DNA of 26,429 nt from CAZHPA01 sp964533945 (GTDB lineage: Bacteria; Bacillota; Clostridia; Lachnospirales; WRBF01), in contig CAZHPA010000027.1 of the NCBI GenBank assembly GCA_964533945.1, positions 1 through 26,429 of the forward strand, given 5' to 3'. Shown here in pieces: positions 15,738-24,090 of the stretch (positions are counted from its first letter, which is position 1; every line of letters starts with the position of its first letter). The position numbers and the translations under genes were made by a program. The notes under the pieces are model-generated. The model did not search any database. It was not told where the DNA came from and saw only the letters and a program-made list of their open reading frames with translations.

Positions 15738-16271
15738 ATGAAAGAGGAAATTACAGTATTAATTCCAGAAGAACAAATAGAAAAAAGAGTTTTAGAACTT
15801 GCAAGTGATATAATGAAAGATTTTAGCGGAAAAACAATAACGCTAATTTGCGTTTTAAAAGGCGGTGCCATGTTTATGGTAGATTTAGCTAAAAAACTAA
15901 CACAGCCTGTTGAAATGGACTTTTTAGAAATTTCAAGCTACAATGATTCAACGGTTTCATCTGGTGTTATAAAAATTAGCAAAGATTTAAAAAACCCAAT
16001 TACAGATAAAGATGTTTTGCTTGTTGAAGATATAATAGATTCGGGAAGAACACTTGAACTTTTAATTAAACATTTACAATCTCAAAAGCCAAAAAGCTTA
16101 AAAGTTTGCACGCTTTTAGATAAGCCCGACAGAAGAGTTGTTGAAAATGTTGTTCCCGATTACGTTGGTTTTGCAATACCCGATGAATTTGTTGTTGGCT
16201 ATGGGCTTGATTATGCGCAAAGATATAGAAATTTATCATATATTGGAGTGCTTCATTTTATATCAGATTAA
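15738..16271 (+). CDS. hpt: Hypoxanthine phosphoribosyltransferase
   Basis: Purine salvage enzyme making IMP (and GMP) from base and PRPP. It has LICVLKGGAMFMVDL (36-50) and the PRPP motif LVEDIIDSGRTL (95-106), and its 177 residues are typical. AGGAGG precedes the ATG. It lies between tilS and ftsH, as in many Firmicutes; in Bacillus and Listeria, TilS and HprT have been linked to control of ftsH. Confidence 0.95.
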   Translation: MKEEITVLIPEEQIEKRVLELASDIMKDFSGKTITLICVLKGGAMFMVDLAKKLTQPVEMDFLEISSYNDSTVSSGVIKISKDLKNPITDKDVLLVEDIIDSGRTLELLIKHLQSQKPKSLKVCTLLDKPDRRVVENVVPDYVGFAIPDEFVVGYGLDYAQRYRNLSYIGVLHFISD

Positions 16272-16312
16272 ACTTAAACACTTTTAAGAAGTATAAAGTA
16301 GGAGGCTTTTAG

Positions 16313-18202
16313 TTGAGAAAACACGCAAGAAGCATAAGTATGTATATAATAATTTTTTTGTTTATTCTTTTGGCGGTGCAAACAGCAAAATATTTAAATC
16401 CAACCGATGGAACTGTCCAATTTAATTATTCAGATTTAATTACTCAAATGCACTTGGGCGAAGTTTCCAAAATCGAAGTATCTTTGGAAACAGAAGTTTC
16501 AAATGCCGGTAAAGTTAAAGCCTATTTAAAAGACGGCACATCTCACGATATTCATATTTTATCAATGGATAGTTTTGCTAAAGAACAAGATGAAGCTATG
16601 AAAATGCATGGCATGGAAGTTAAAAACATTCCAATTCCAAAAACAAGCTGGATAATTCAGCTTTTGCCTTTTATATTTTTAATGGGTGTTTCAATATTTC
16701 TACTCTTTTTTATTGTTCAGCAAATGCAAGGCAGTGGTGGCGGACGTGTTATGTCTTTTGGAAAAAGCAAAGCTAAAGTTACAATAGACGAAAAAAACAA
16801 AATTACATTTAAACTTGTTGCCGGCTTAGAAGAAGAAAAAGCAGAGCTTGAAGAAATAGTTGAATTTTTAAAGCAGCCTAAAAAGTTTACAGAAATTGGC
16901 GCAAGAATACCTAAAGGTGTTTTACTTGTAGGCCCTCCCGGAACAGGCAAAACATATCTTGCTAAAGCCGTTGCAGGAGAAGCAGGCGTTCCGTTTTTTA
17001 GTATTTCCGGTTCCGATTTTGTTGAAATGTTTGTTGGTGTTGGTGCTTCAAGAGTTAGAGATTTATTTGACCAAGCAAAGAAAAATACGCCTTGTATTGT
17101 TTTTATAGATGAAATTGATGCTGTAGGTAGAAGGCGAGGAGCAGGACTTGGTGGAGGGCATGACGAAAGAGAACAAACACTTAACCAATTGTTAGTTGAA
17201 ATGGACGGCTTCGGAATTAACGAAGGCGTAATTATTATTGCTGCAACAAACAGACCCGATATATTAGACCCAGCACTTTTACGTCCTGGTAGATTCGACA
17301 GACAAGTTGTTGTTGGAAAACCAGATGTTAAAGGCAGAGAAGAAGTTTTAAAAATACACACAAACGGCAAACAAATGGCACCCGACGTTGATTTAAAAGT
17401 TGTTGCACAAACAACAGCAGGATTTACACCGGCAGACCTTGAAAATCTTTTAAACGAAGCGGCTCTTTTAGCAGCCCGTGTTGACAAAAAGCAAATAGAC
17501 ATGGAAGAATTAAGAAAAGCATTTGTTAAAGTTGGTATTGGAACAGAAAAGAAAAGCCGTGTTATTTCCGATAAAGAAAAGCGCATTACTGCATATCATG
17601 AAGCCGGTCATGCTATTTTATTTGAACTTCTTTCAGAAATAGACCCAACGTATATGGTTTCAATTATTCCAACGGGTAGAGCAGGTGGGTATACAATGCC
17701 ACTTCCTGGCGAAGACAGAGGCTATATAACAAAGAAATTTATGGAACATACAATTGTATCATTTTTAGGCGGCCGAGCTGCTGAAGCTATAGTTTTAAAT
17801 GATATAACAACAGGGGCTTCTAACGATATTGAGCGTGCAACGGCTATAGCTAGAAGTATGGTTATGAAATACGGTATGAGCGATTTGTTAGGTCCAATAC
17901 AGTTCGGCGACGACAACGACGAAGTTTTTATAGGCAGAGATTTAGCACATACAAGAAACTACGGCGAAGAAGTTGCTTCTCAAATTGATAAAGAAATAAA
18001 ACGCATTGTTGAAACGGCATACCAAGAAGCGATTAGGCTAATTAACGAGCATTTAGATGTTTTGCACCAAATTGCAGAGCTTTTAATTAAACAAGAAAAG
18101 GTTTCTGGCGAAGAAGTTCGCAAAATGTTTCCAAAAGGAATTTTAAGCCCTGTTAAAGAAGGGTTTATGATTGGGGACAAAATAGATGTTGTAATCGAAT
18201 AA
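16313..18202 (+). CDS. ftsH: ATP-dependent zinc metalloprotease FtsH
   Basis: Membrane-anchored AAA+ protease for quality control of membrane and regulatory proteins. Membrane segments at about 8-25 and 113-135 flank the extracytoplasmic domain. The AAA domain has Walker A GPPGTGKT (207-214), Walker B CIVFIDEID (261-269) and the arginine-finger region LRPGRFDR (323-330). The peptidase has HEAGH (429-433) and a likely third zinc ligand D505. 629 residues, a usual length. It starts with TTG at 16313, preceded by GGAGG 7 bases upstream, which may temper its translation. A strong terminator follows. Confidence 0.97.
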   Translation: MRKHARSISMYIIIFLFILLAVQTAKYLNPTDGTVQFNYSDLITQMHLGEVSKIEVSLETEVSNAGKVKAYLKDGTSHDIHILSMDSFAKEQDEAMKMHGMEVKNIPIPKTSWIIQLLPFIFLMGVSIFLLFFIVQQMQGSGGGRVMSFGKSKAKVTIDEKNKITFKLVAGLEEEKAELEEIVEFLKQPKKFTEIGARIPKGVLLVGPPGTGKTYLAKAVAGEAGVPFFSISGSDFVEMFVGVGASRVRDLFDQAKKNTPCIVFIDEIDAVGRRRGAGLGGGHDEREQTLNQLLVEMDGFGINEGVIIIAATNRPDILDPALLRPGRFDRQVVVGKPDVKGREEVLKIHTNGKQMAPDVDLKVVAQTTAGFTPADLENLLNEAALLAARVDKKQIDMEELRKAFVKVGIGTEKKSRVISDKEKRITAYHEAGHAILFELLSEIDPTYMVSIIPTGRAGGYTMPLPGEDRGYITKKFMEHTIVSFLGGRAAEAIVLNDITTGASNDIERATAIARSMVMKYGMSDLLGPIQFGDDNDEVFIGRDLAHTRNYGEEVASQIDKEIKRIVETAYQEAIRLINEHLDVLHQIAELLIKQEKVSGEEVRKMFPKGILSPVKEGFMIGDKIDVVIE

Positions 18203-18205
18203 AGT

Positions 18206-18247
18206 AAAACTCCTAAAGTCTTGAAACTATATGCTTTAGGAGTTTTT
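18206..18247 (+). terminator. Intrinsic terminator after ftsH
   Basis: A 13-bp stem (18206-18218 with 18234-18246, AAAACTCCTAAAG and its complement), a 15-base loop and a short T run. It also separates ftsH from the convergent acetyltransferase gene. Confidence 0.85.
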
Positions 18248-18258
18248 AGTTTAACCGT

Positions 18259-18747
18259 TTAAGTTAAGTTAACAAGCATTATATAATCATGTTCATTTTC
18301 ACCAATTATTTTAAAGCCTACGTTTTCATACAGTCTTTTTGCGTAGTTATCTTTTTGTACAGATAAGGAAGCTTGCTTGTATCCACGAGCTTCTAATTCT
18401 TTTATAGCTTGCTTCATCAAAGCTGCCCCAATACCTTGGTTTCTATATTCTTTATATAAAGAAATGGCAAATTCGGGTGTTTTGCTATCTATGTTACCGT
18501 AACCTTTAATTTTTCCGGCTAAAATTCTTGTCCAAACTGCACCAACAATTTTGCCGTTTACTTCTGCAACAAAGCACAAGTCATCAGACTGCCCCCAATT
18601 ATCTATATAAACGCTTATTTCCGGATTTTGTATAATGCTTTTCGGTAAAAGGTTTGTTTCATCGGGTTGAAATATAGCTTCATATAACATATCTTTCAAA
18701 ATATATATTTCGTTTGAATTAATTTCTCTAATTAAAAAGTTGCTCAT
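18259..18747 (-). CDS. GNAT-family N-acetyltransferase
   Basis: A 162-residue acetyltransferase. The acetyl-CoA motif RNQGIGAAL is at 102-110, and YAKRLYENVGFKIIG near 135-149 is the usual closing motif. Its acceptor is unknown. The start overlaps the 3' end of the alpha/beta hydrolase gene by 20 bases with an AGAAGGG site inside that gene, so the two are probably translated together. Confidence 0.9.
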   Translation of the reverse strand: MSNFLIREINSNEIYILKDMLYEAIFQPDETNLLPKSIIQNPEISVYIDNWGQSDDLCFVAEVNGKIVGAVWTRILAGKIKGYGNIDSKTPEFAISLYKEYRNQGIGAALMKQAIKELEARGYKQASLSVQKDNYAKRLYENVGFKIIGENEHDYIMLVNLT

Positions 18748-19702
18748 CTGTTTTCCCTTCTAAAAAGTCTTTAACAACTTTAATAAACATTTTTGAATTT
18801 TCTACATGAGGAAGCAATTTTGCACCTTCAAACTTTGTAATTGTTGCGTCTTCTTTTAATGCTTTTATAAAATGGAAATTGGCAGCAGGGTTAATTTCAC
18901 AATCCGTTCCCCAAACTACATGAAAAGGAATTTTAATTTTTTCAAGCTTTGTTTCAATGTCAACATTTAAAAAATTAGAAATAAAAGCAGCAAGCGAAAG
19001 CTTTGCACCCAAGCCTTTGTAGTGTGCTGGATAGTAATATTTATCAACTATTCTGTCGGTTACTGAAAATGCAGAACTATAGCAATACTTTTGTAAAAAC
19101 CATTTACAATACAGCTTAGAAGTCATAAAATTATAAATCGACGTTCCAATAATAGGTGATTGAATAAGCCATTTTACAAAAACATCTCGGCTTGTTGGAT
19201 ATTCATTTGAAGCGCCAACGCCCGTTGGAGAAATTAAAAGCATTTTTTCAAAGTTTTCAGGCTTAAAATTATATGCCATAACAGCATATGCACCTGAATT
19301 AGAACTTGCAATAATACTAACTTTTTCACCTATAACATCTCTTATAAAATCGTTAATTAGTGTAATATACAAATATGCCGAATATGTTGTTTTAGGCTTT
19401 TCCGAATATCCAAAACCTAGCAAATCTATAGCATAAACCGTATTTGTTTTAGATAATTCATGAATAACCCTTTCCCATTCATACAAACTTCCGCCGGCTG
19501 ATACGCCATGAACTAAAAGAAGCGGGCTTCCTGTTCCCGATGAAATATATCTTATTTTCCCATGTTGCCAATCATAAAATTTATCTTTTGTCACGCAAGA
19601 AACTTGCTTTTCTCCTGCTTTATCAAAAATATAATAGTTTATTGCAACGGGAATTGCAACTAAGCCTGCAACAAACAATGCAGATTTTATTAACCTTTTC
19701 AT
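18728..19702 (-). CDS. Membrane-anchored alpha/beta hydrolase
   Basis: A 324-residue hydrolase with an N-terminal hydrophobic anchor (about 6-26). The catalytic domain therefore probably faces outside. The oxyanion region is LLLVHGVSAGG (61-71). The triad candidates are S136 (in the sequence SNSGAY, where most relatives have GxSxGG), D267 in WGTDCEINP and H299 in LLPHVENS. The unusual nucleophile elbow is noted. GGGG precedes the ATG. It forms a two-gene unit with the acetyltransferase. Substrate unknown (esterase or lipase-like). Confidence 0.88.
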   Translation of the reverse strand: MKRLIKSALFVAGLVAIPVAINYYIFDKAGEKQVSCVTKDKFYDWQHGKIRYISSGTGSPLLLVHGVSAGGSLYEWERVIHELSKTNTVYAIDLLGFGYSEKPKTTYSAYLYITLINDFIRDVIGEKVSIIASSNSGAYAVMAYNFKPENFEKMLLISPTGVGASNEYPTSRDVFVKWLIQSPIIGTSIYNFMTSKLYCKWFLQKYCYSSAFSVTDRIVDKYYYPAHYKGLGAKLSLAAFISNFLNVDIETKLEKIKIPFHVVWGTDCEINPAANFHFIKALKEDATITKFEGAKLLPHVENSKMFIKVVKDFLEGKTDEQLFN

Positions 19703-19735
19703 TTTGGCTTCCCCTTTTCAATACTTTTTACAATT

Positions 19736-19744
19736 ATTATAACA
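19736..19744 (-). promoter_or_regulatory. Possible extended -10 promoter for the hydrolase-acetyltransferase pair
   Basis: TGTTATAAT on the minus strand, 34 bases before the ATG, matches an extended -10 box (TGn-TATAAT). No good -35 is seen at the right distance. Confidence 0.4.
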
Positions 19745-19796
19745 TATAAATGTAGGGATAATGTATATTTTTTAACAAAATCTAAGGAGGAATAAA

Positions 19797-20006
19797 ATGA
19801 AGGAATTTTTAATATTAATTGGACAAATATTAATTATAACTTGCATACAGTCTATTACAGAAATGTTTATAGATAGCAAAGAAAGACCATATATTGTTAA
19901 ATTGGTTAGTGTTGCTTGCTTTACAGGCTGTCTATATTTATTAATCCAATTTGTTTTTGTTTTTGTTTTAAAAGAAATATTAAGCGTAGTTGAATTTCCA
20001 TTTTGA
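19797..20006 (+). CDS. Small two-helix membrane protein
   Basis: A 69-residue hydrophobic protein, with likely membrane segments at about 3-25 and 34-62 and a short charged turn (DSKERP) between. A near-perfect AAGGAGG site lies just upstream, which supports real translation. It lies upstream of the methyltransferase gene, whose own promoter is inside this gene's 3' end. I do not recognise the family. Confidence 0.65.
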   Translation: MKEFLILIGQILIITCIQSITEMFIDSKERPYIVKLVSVACFTGCLYLLIQFVFVFVLKEILSVVEFPF

Positions 20007-20018
20007 AAATGATATACT
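19990..20018 (+). promoter_or_regulatory. Extended -10 promoter for the trmR-trhP pair
   Basis: TTGAAT (19990-19995), a 17-bp spacer and TATACT (20013-20018) preceded by TGA, an extended -10. Transcription would begin near 20025. This supports a methyltransferase start at 20050 rather than the in-frame TTG at 19990. Confidence 0.65.
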
Positions 20019-20049
20019 AAAAGTAAAAACAAAGGAAACTACGTATTAT

Positions 20050-20688
20050 ATGATTAAAAAATATTTAAATGAAGTTCAGCCTCCATTTGATGGAATGCTT
20101 GGAGAAATTCAAAGAAGTGCCATAGATAGAAAAATGCCAATTATAGATTGCGAAACAGCGCATTTTTTAAATACAGTTTTAAGTATAAAGCGCCCCAAAA
20201 AAATACTTGAAATTGGTTGCGCAATTGGCTTTTCGGCAGCACTTATGAGTAAGCATTTAAAAAAAGATGGACATATTACAACTATAGACAGATATGATAT
20301 AATGATTAAAGAAGCTAAAGAAAATTTTAAAAAGTTGGAAATAGAAAATAAGATTACGTTGCTTGAAGGCGATGCCGTTGACATCTTAAAACAATTAAAT
20401 GATAAATTCGACGTAATTTTTTTAGATGCTGCAAAAGGTCAATATTTGCAAATGCTACCCGATTGTTTAAGACTTTTAAACGACGATGGAATTTTTATAG
20501 CTGATGACGTATTGCAAGGAGGAAGAATTGCAAAGGAAAGGCTTGAAGTTCCAAGAAGACAGCGCACAATTCATACAAGAATGCGTATGTTTTTAAATGA
20601 AATTTGCACTAAAAAAGATATTAATGCAAGCATAATTCCAATTGCAGATGGAGTTTTACTTGCCCATAAAACGGGGGTATGCATATGA
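20050..20688 (+). CDS. trmR: tRNA 5-hydroxyuridine methyltransferase (YrrM/TrmR-like)
   Basis: A SAM-dependent class I O-methyltransferase of 212 residues. The SAM motif is EIGCAIGFS (54-62), and metal-binding acidic residues are D128 (FLDAAKGQY) and D152/D153 (ADDVL). In Bacillus subtilis YrrM (TrmR) methylates 5-hydroxyuridine at tRNA position 34 to 5-methoxyuridine, and it is encoded next to the U32-family hydroxylation protein, as here. The ATG at 20050 fits the promoter; its ribosome site (AAAGGAAA, about 12 bases away) is weak. It overlaps the next gene by 4 bases. Family call firm; the tRNA role rests on the neighbour. Confidence 0.85.
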   Translation: MIKKYLNEVQPPFDGMLGEIQRSAIDRKMPIIDCETAHFLNTVLSIKRPKKILEIGCAIGFSAALMSKHLKKDGHITTIDRYDIMIKEAKENFKKLEIENKITLLEGDAVDILKQLNDKFDVIFLDAAKGQYLQMLPDCLRLLNDDGIFIADDVLQGGRIAKERLEVPRRQRTIHTRMRMFLNEICTKKDINASIIPIADGVLLAHKTGVCI

Positions 20689-21914
20689 GAAAACCTGAAC
20701 TTCTTGCACCAGCAGGGGATTTGGAAAAACTAAAAGTTGCTGTCAAATATGGAGCAAACGCTGTATATTTAGGGGGACAAAACTTTTCTTTGCGGCAAGC
20801 ATCAAAAAATTTCACATTGGAAGAATTACGAGAAGGAATTGAATTTGCACATCAAAACTTTGCCAAAGTTTACGTTACTGCTAATATTTTTGCAAGAAAT
20901 GATGATTTTGACGAACTGGAAAGCTTTTTTATTGATGTTTACGATTTAGGGGCAGATGCGCTAATTATTTCAGACCCCGGAGTTTTTATGCTTGCAAAAG
21001 AAACTGTGCCAGAACTTGATATTCATATTAGCACGCAAGCAAACAATATGAATTACAAAGCTGCTATGTTTTGGCATGAACTTGGTGCTAAAAGAATTGT
21101 TGTTTCAAGGGAGCTTTCACTTGCAGAAATTTCAAAAATTAGTCAAAAAACTCCTGAAGATTTTGAAATTGAAGCATTTGTGCATGGCGCAATGTGTATT
21201 TCATATTCCGGAAGGTGCCTTTTGAGCAATTATATGTCTGGGCGTGATTCAAACAAAGGGCAATGTGTTCAATCTTGCCGCTGGAAATATCACTTAGTGG
21301 AAGAAACACGTCCAAATGAATTTTACCCTATTTATGAAGATGAAAACGGAACATATATTTTCAATTCTAAAGATTTATGCATGATTAAACATATTCCCGA
21401 ACTTTTGTTTGCTGGAGTTAATAGCTTTAAAATTGAAGGAAGAATGAAAACGGCATACTATGTTGCAACAACTGTTAAAGCGTATCGTGAAGCAATAGAT
21501 GATTACTACAGCGACCCTGTTAAATATAACGACAAGCTTTCATATTATTTTGAAGAAGCTTCAAAAGCAAGCCATAGAAGGTTTACGACGGCATTTTGCC
21601 TTGACGAGCCAACAAGCGAAGCGCAAAACTATGAAACAAGTTCGTATATTAGGGAATACGATTTTATAGGCGTTGTTAAAAAATATGACGAACTAAAACA
21701 ATTGGCGTTAATTGAACAAAGAAATAAATTTGTTTTGGGAGATGAAGTGGAATTTTTGTTAACCGAAGGTGGCGGCTTTAAGCAAACTATTACCGAAATG
21801 TATACTATATATATGGAAGAAATAAGCGAAGCATCACACCCAAAAGAGCTTCTTTGGATTAAGGTTAACAAGCATGTTTCAGAATTTGATATGATTAGAA
21901 AATCAAGTTTATAG
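20685..21914 (+). CDS. trhP: Peptidase U32-family tRNA hydroxylation protein (TrhP-like)
   Basis: A 409-residue U32-family protein. Despite the name, the relatives YrrN/YrrO and YegQ (TrhP) act in prephenate-dependent hydroxylation of tRNA uridine 34. The family stretch AFVHGAMCISYSGRC is at 164-178. Cysteines C171, C178, C194 and C198, with C232 further on, could bind an iron-sulfur cluster. The ATG at 20685 overlaps the stop of the methyltransferase (ATGA); another ATG lies two codons upstream. Co-translation with TrmR supports a shared pathway to 5-methoxyuridine. Confidence 0.88.
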   Translation: MRKPELLAPAGDLEKLKVAVKYGANAVYLGGQNFSLRQASKNFTLEELREGIEFAHQNFAKVYVTANIFARNDDFDELESFFIDVYDLGADALIISDPGVFMLAKETVPELDIHISTQANNMNYKAAMFWHELGAKRIVVSRELSLAEISKISQKTPEDFEIEAFVHGAMCISYSGRCLLSNYMSGRDSNKGQCVQSCRWKYHLVEETRPNEFYPIYEDENGTYIFNSKDLCMIKHIPELLFAGVNSFKIEGRMKTAYYVATTVKAYREAIDDYYSDPVKYNDKLSYYFEEASKASHRRFTTAFCLDEPTSEAQNYETSSYIREYDFIGVVKKYDELKQLALIEQRNKFVLGDEVEFLLTEGGGFKQTITEMYTIYMEEISEASHPKELLWIKVNKHVSEFDMIRKSSL

Positions 21915-21945
21915 GTGAACGACAATACGTCGTTCACCTTTTTTT
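21914..21945 (+). terminator. Intrinsic terminator after trhP
   Basis: A 10-bp perfect stem (GGTGAACGAC at 21914-21923 with 21929-21938), a 5-base loop and seven T. The stop codon of the convergent S1-domain gene lies inside the stem. Confidence 0.9.
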
Positions 21946-22422
21946 ATTTCGCTTATTAAGCCCGGCTTGTCGTTCGTTTGAATCTTTAAGCCATTCTTTA
22001 AATTTTTCTTCAAAAGAAGATGTTGAAGATGAAGAAGATGTTGAAGAAGACGAAAAATTAGACGAACCGCCAAAATTATTGCGTCCACTACGAAACTTAG
22101 CATTAGCTGTTTCTTTTAATTCTTTAGGCTCTTTCGATTCTTCCTTAGCTTCTTTAATAGACAAAGACATTTTGCCTGTTTGAGAATCATATGACAATAC
22201 TTTTACTTTAACAATATCGCCTATGTTTAAATAATCGGAAATATTTTGCACAAAGCTTGATGATACATGGGAAATGTGTACTAAACCTTGTGCATTGCCG
22301 GGCAATGAAACTATTGCGCCAAATGGTTTAATTTTAAACACTTTCCCTTCAACAATGCTGCCAACTTCTATTTTAATTGGCTTGCCGTCTAATTCAGTCA
22401 AGCATATATCTTTTTCAGACAT
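21934..22422 (-). CDS. S1 RNA-binding domain protein (YabR/GSP13-like)
   Basis: A 162-residue protein. One S1 domain at about 21-90 (GSIVEGKVFKIKPFGAIVSL, LVHISHVS, GKMSLSIKEA) is followed by a charged Lys/Glu stretch, a serine-rich run (about 120-135) and a basic end (NKRNKKR). Such small S1 proteins associate with ribosomes or RNA in Firmicutes. The serine run comes from a short tandem-repeat-like DNA stretch. Ribosome site GGGGG lies about 9 bases before the ATG. Confidence 0.88.
   Translation of the reverse strand: MSEKDICLTELDGKPIKIEVGSIVEGKVFKIKPFGAIVSLPGNAQGLVHISHVSSSFVQNISDYLNIGDIVKVKVLSYDSQTGKMSLSIKEAKEESKEPKELKETANAKFRSGRNNFGGSSNFSSSSTSSSSSTSSFEEKFKEWLKDSNERQAGLNKRNKKR
22012..22056. 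repeat. GAAGAT-type simple repeat in the S1 gene
   Basis: The plus strand shows imperfect repeats of GAAGAT and GTTGAAGA. It encodes the Ser/Thr-rich linker of the S1 protein on the minus strand. Such tracts can change length by slippage. Confidence 0.6.
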
Positions 22423-22465
22423 TCAAAAACTGCCCCCACATTTTTATAAAAATTTATTTGTATTA

Positions 22466-22474
22466 ATTATATCA
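22466..22474 (-). promoter_or_regulatory. Extended -10 promoter of the S1-domain gene
   Basis: Minus-strand TGATATAAT fits an extended -10 box, 43 bases before the start codon. No clear -35 is seen. Confidence 0.45.
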
Positions 22475-22518
22475 TAAAATATTAAAAAATAAAATAAAAA
22501 ATAAATGAAAAATATTAT

Positions 22519-22547
22519 TTGACAGTGTGTAGTTTAAATTTTATAAT
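22519..22547 (+). promoter_or_regulatory. Consensus sigma-A promoter
   Basis: TTGACA (22519-22524), exactly 17 bp, then TATAAT (22542-22547): a full match to the vegetative consensus. It drives the uncharacterised gene at 22580 and predicts strong, constitutive transcription unless repressed. Confidence 0.85.
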
Positions 22548-22579
22548 ATTTTTAACGAATGCAAATAAGGTGATATTTT

Positions 22580-23806
22580 ATGGAGCTTCAGCTTATTGAA
22601 CAGCTTGAATATCCGCTTCCAAAAATAAAATGTAGTATTGATAAACTTATTATTGAATCGCCCGGACAATTTGAAAGTTATTTTTATATTGAAAATATAG
22701 GTAATGGGCTGCTTGAAGGAAGTATTTTTGCAAATAGCAGCTTTATTAAATTCGAACCGCTAACCTTTTCTGGAAATAAAGTTAAAATAAACTATGTTCT
22801 TGAAATGAAAAGGTATAAAATTTCAGATATAATTAGAGCAGAAGCCGTAATAATTTCAAATGGTGGGGAAGTTGTTTTGCCTATTATTATTAAAATTGTT
22901 GCTCATGGAGTATATACAAAAAACGGTGTTAAAATTTCATCATTAAAAGATTTTTTAAACTACTCAAAAAAATATCCATTAGAAGCTAAAGAATTCTTTT
23001 CTTCAAATGAATTTTATTTTTGGCTTGTTAGCACGGGTTACGAGTTTATGGATATATTTGATACAATTGCAAGAGATAGCAATAAAGAACGGGCTATGGA
23101 AAATTTTTTAATACTAAATAAGTTAAAGAAAAAACCTTCCCTTTTAGTTTCTAAAACTGAAATTGAACATGTTATTGAATATAGCAACAGAGAAATTTTA
23201 AACTTTTCGCTTCCAATTAAAAAAACAGGCAAAGGGTATATATACGAAAGAGTTTATACACAAGACGAAAGCAATTGGCTTGCAATATCAAAAGACAATA
23301 TAAATTCTTCCGATTTTGAAATTATACCCGCAGCAAATGCCAACGGCATTAATGATGACGAGACATCAGGTTATGAATTAACTAAATTAAATTACTTTAT
23401 TAACACTGCATTAATTTCCAAAAGCGTTTCAAATAAAATATTAATTGGCGATAGCATTTCAATTAATATAAGTGTTAGGCGAAAATCAGCTTTAATTGCT
23501 AAAGCTTCAAAAGAAATGTTTTCTTTTGAAGATAGCGGAACAATTAATATAATTAATAATTGTAATAAAGATATTGTTATTGAAACGTATTCAGACGACA
23601 GCTTTATTAAACTTGAAGGCAAGCGATATTTTATAGGGGAAACAGCAAAAATTCCGTTTAATATAAAATTTTCGGCTTTACAGCTTGCGCAGCTTGCACT
23701 TAAAAAGCAGCCTATTGTTAATACAGAAATTTATATTAAAGCAAATGTTGACTATGGCATAATTAAAAAAACAATTAATTTAACTATAGGCGAGTTTGAA
23801 ATATAA
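22580..23806 (+). CDS. Uncharacterised beta-rich protein, possibly DUF5717-like N-terminal module
   Basis: A 408-residue protein without signal peptide or membrane segment, so probably cytoplasmic. Residues 12-110 look like an Ig-like beta domain (alternating strands, FYIENIGNGLLEGSIF). 120-200 are helical with many charged residues. 205-260 and 285-408 again look strand-rich, the last with an IENCNKD-like turn pattern seen as INNCNKDIVIE. The layout reminds me of the first part of long Lachnospiraceae DUF5717 proteins, but without their helical-repeat tail; this is from memory and unverified. Ribosome site AAGGTGA is 8 bases before the ATG. It is a single-gene unit between a consensus promoter and a terminator. 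Function unknown. Confidence 0.75.
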   Translation: MELQLIEQLEYPLPKIKCSIDKLIIESPGQFESYFYIENIGNGLLEGSIFANSSFIKFEPLTFSGNKVKINYVLEMKRYKISDIIRAEAVIISNGGEVVLPIIIKIVAHGVYTKNGVKISSLKDFLNYSKKYPLEAKEFFSSNEFYFWLVSTGYEFMDIFDTIARDSNKERAMENFLILNKLKKKPSLLVSKTEIEHVIEYSNREILNFSLPIKKTGKGYIYERVYTQDESNWLAISKDNINSSDFEIIPAANANGINDDETSGYELTKLNYFINTALISKSVSNKILIGDSISINISVRRKSALIAKASKEMFSFEDSGTINIINNCNKDIVIETYSDDSFIKLEGKRYFIGETAKIPFNIKFSALQLAQLALKKQPIVNTEIYIKANVDYGIIKKTINLTIGEFEI

Positions 23807-23829
23807 AAAGGGCAAAACCTTGCCCTTTT
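23806..23829. terminator. Bidirectional intrinsic terminator
   Basis: AAAAGGGCAA (23806-23815) pairs with TTGCCCTTTT (23820-23829) around a 4-base loop, with T-rich tails in both directions. It separates two convergent genes; the stop codon at 23804 touches the stem. Confidence 0.85.
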
Positions 23830-23848
23830 GTTTTAAAGTATTAAAATC

Positions 23849-24073
23849 CTATTCAAAATCTTCATCTTCGGCATAGCAGCATTCGCAGTCGTCAAAGCTT
23901 CCTAAATATTCGTCACGTTTGTCGGTTATTTTCATTGCAATTAATGCAATTAACGCTGTGGCAATTGCTACGCTTGCAAATGCAATAACCATTAAAATTG
24001 GCGTATTATCCGCCTTTTTAATTGCTTTTTTAAATTCACTTAACGAGAATTCGTCGTCAAACATTTTTCTCAT
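23849..24073 (-). CDS. Small single-pass membrane protein with acidic, Cys-rich tail
   Basis: A 74-residue protein. Residues 1-24 are soluble and charged, 25-47 a hydrophobic helix (MVIAFASVAIATALIALIA), and the tail is acidic with three cysteines in DCECC (63-67). AGGAA lies upstream of the ATG. It is 17 bases behind the Nudix gene and likely shares its transcript. The tail might bind a metal; this is only suggested by composition. Family not recognised. Confidence 0.7.
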   Translation of the reverse strand: MRKMFDDEFSLSEFKKAIKKADNTPILMVIAFASVAIATALIALIAMKITDKRDEYLGSFDDCECCYAEDEDFE

Positions 24074-24090
24074 AATTTTAATTCCTTTCT

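Noticed and set aside
16717..17586. A 289-codon frame antisense to ftsH
   Set aside because: It mirrors the well-conserved FtsH AAA domain, and its Ser/Pro-rich translation is typical of antisense shadows.
19990..20049. A TTG start 20 codons upstream for the methyltransferase
   Set aside because: The TTG is the -35 of a good extended -10 promoter, so it would not be on that transcript.
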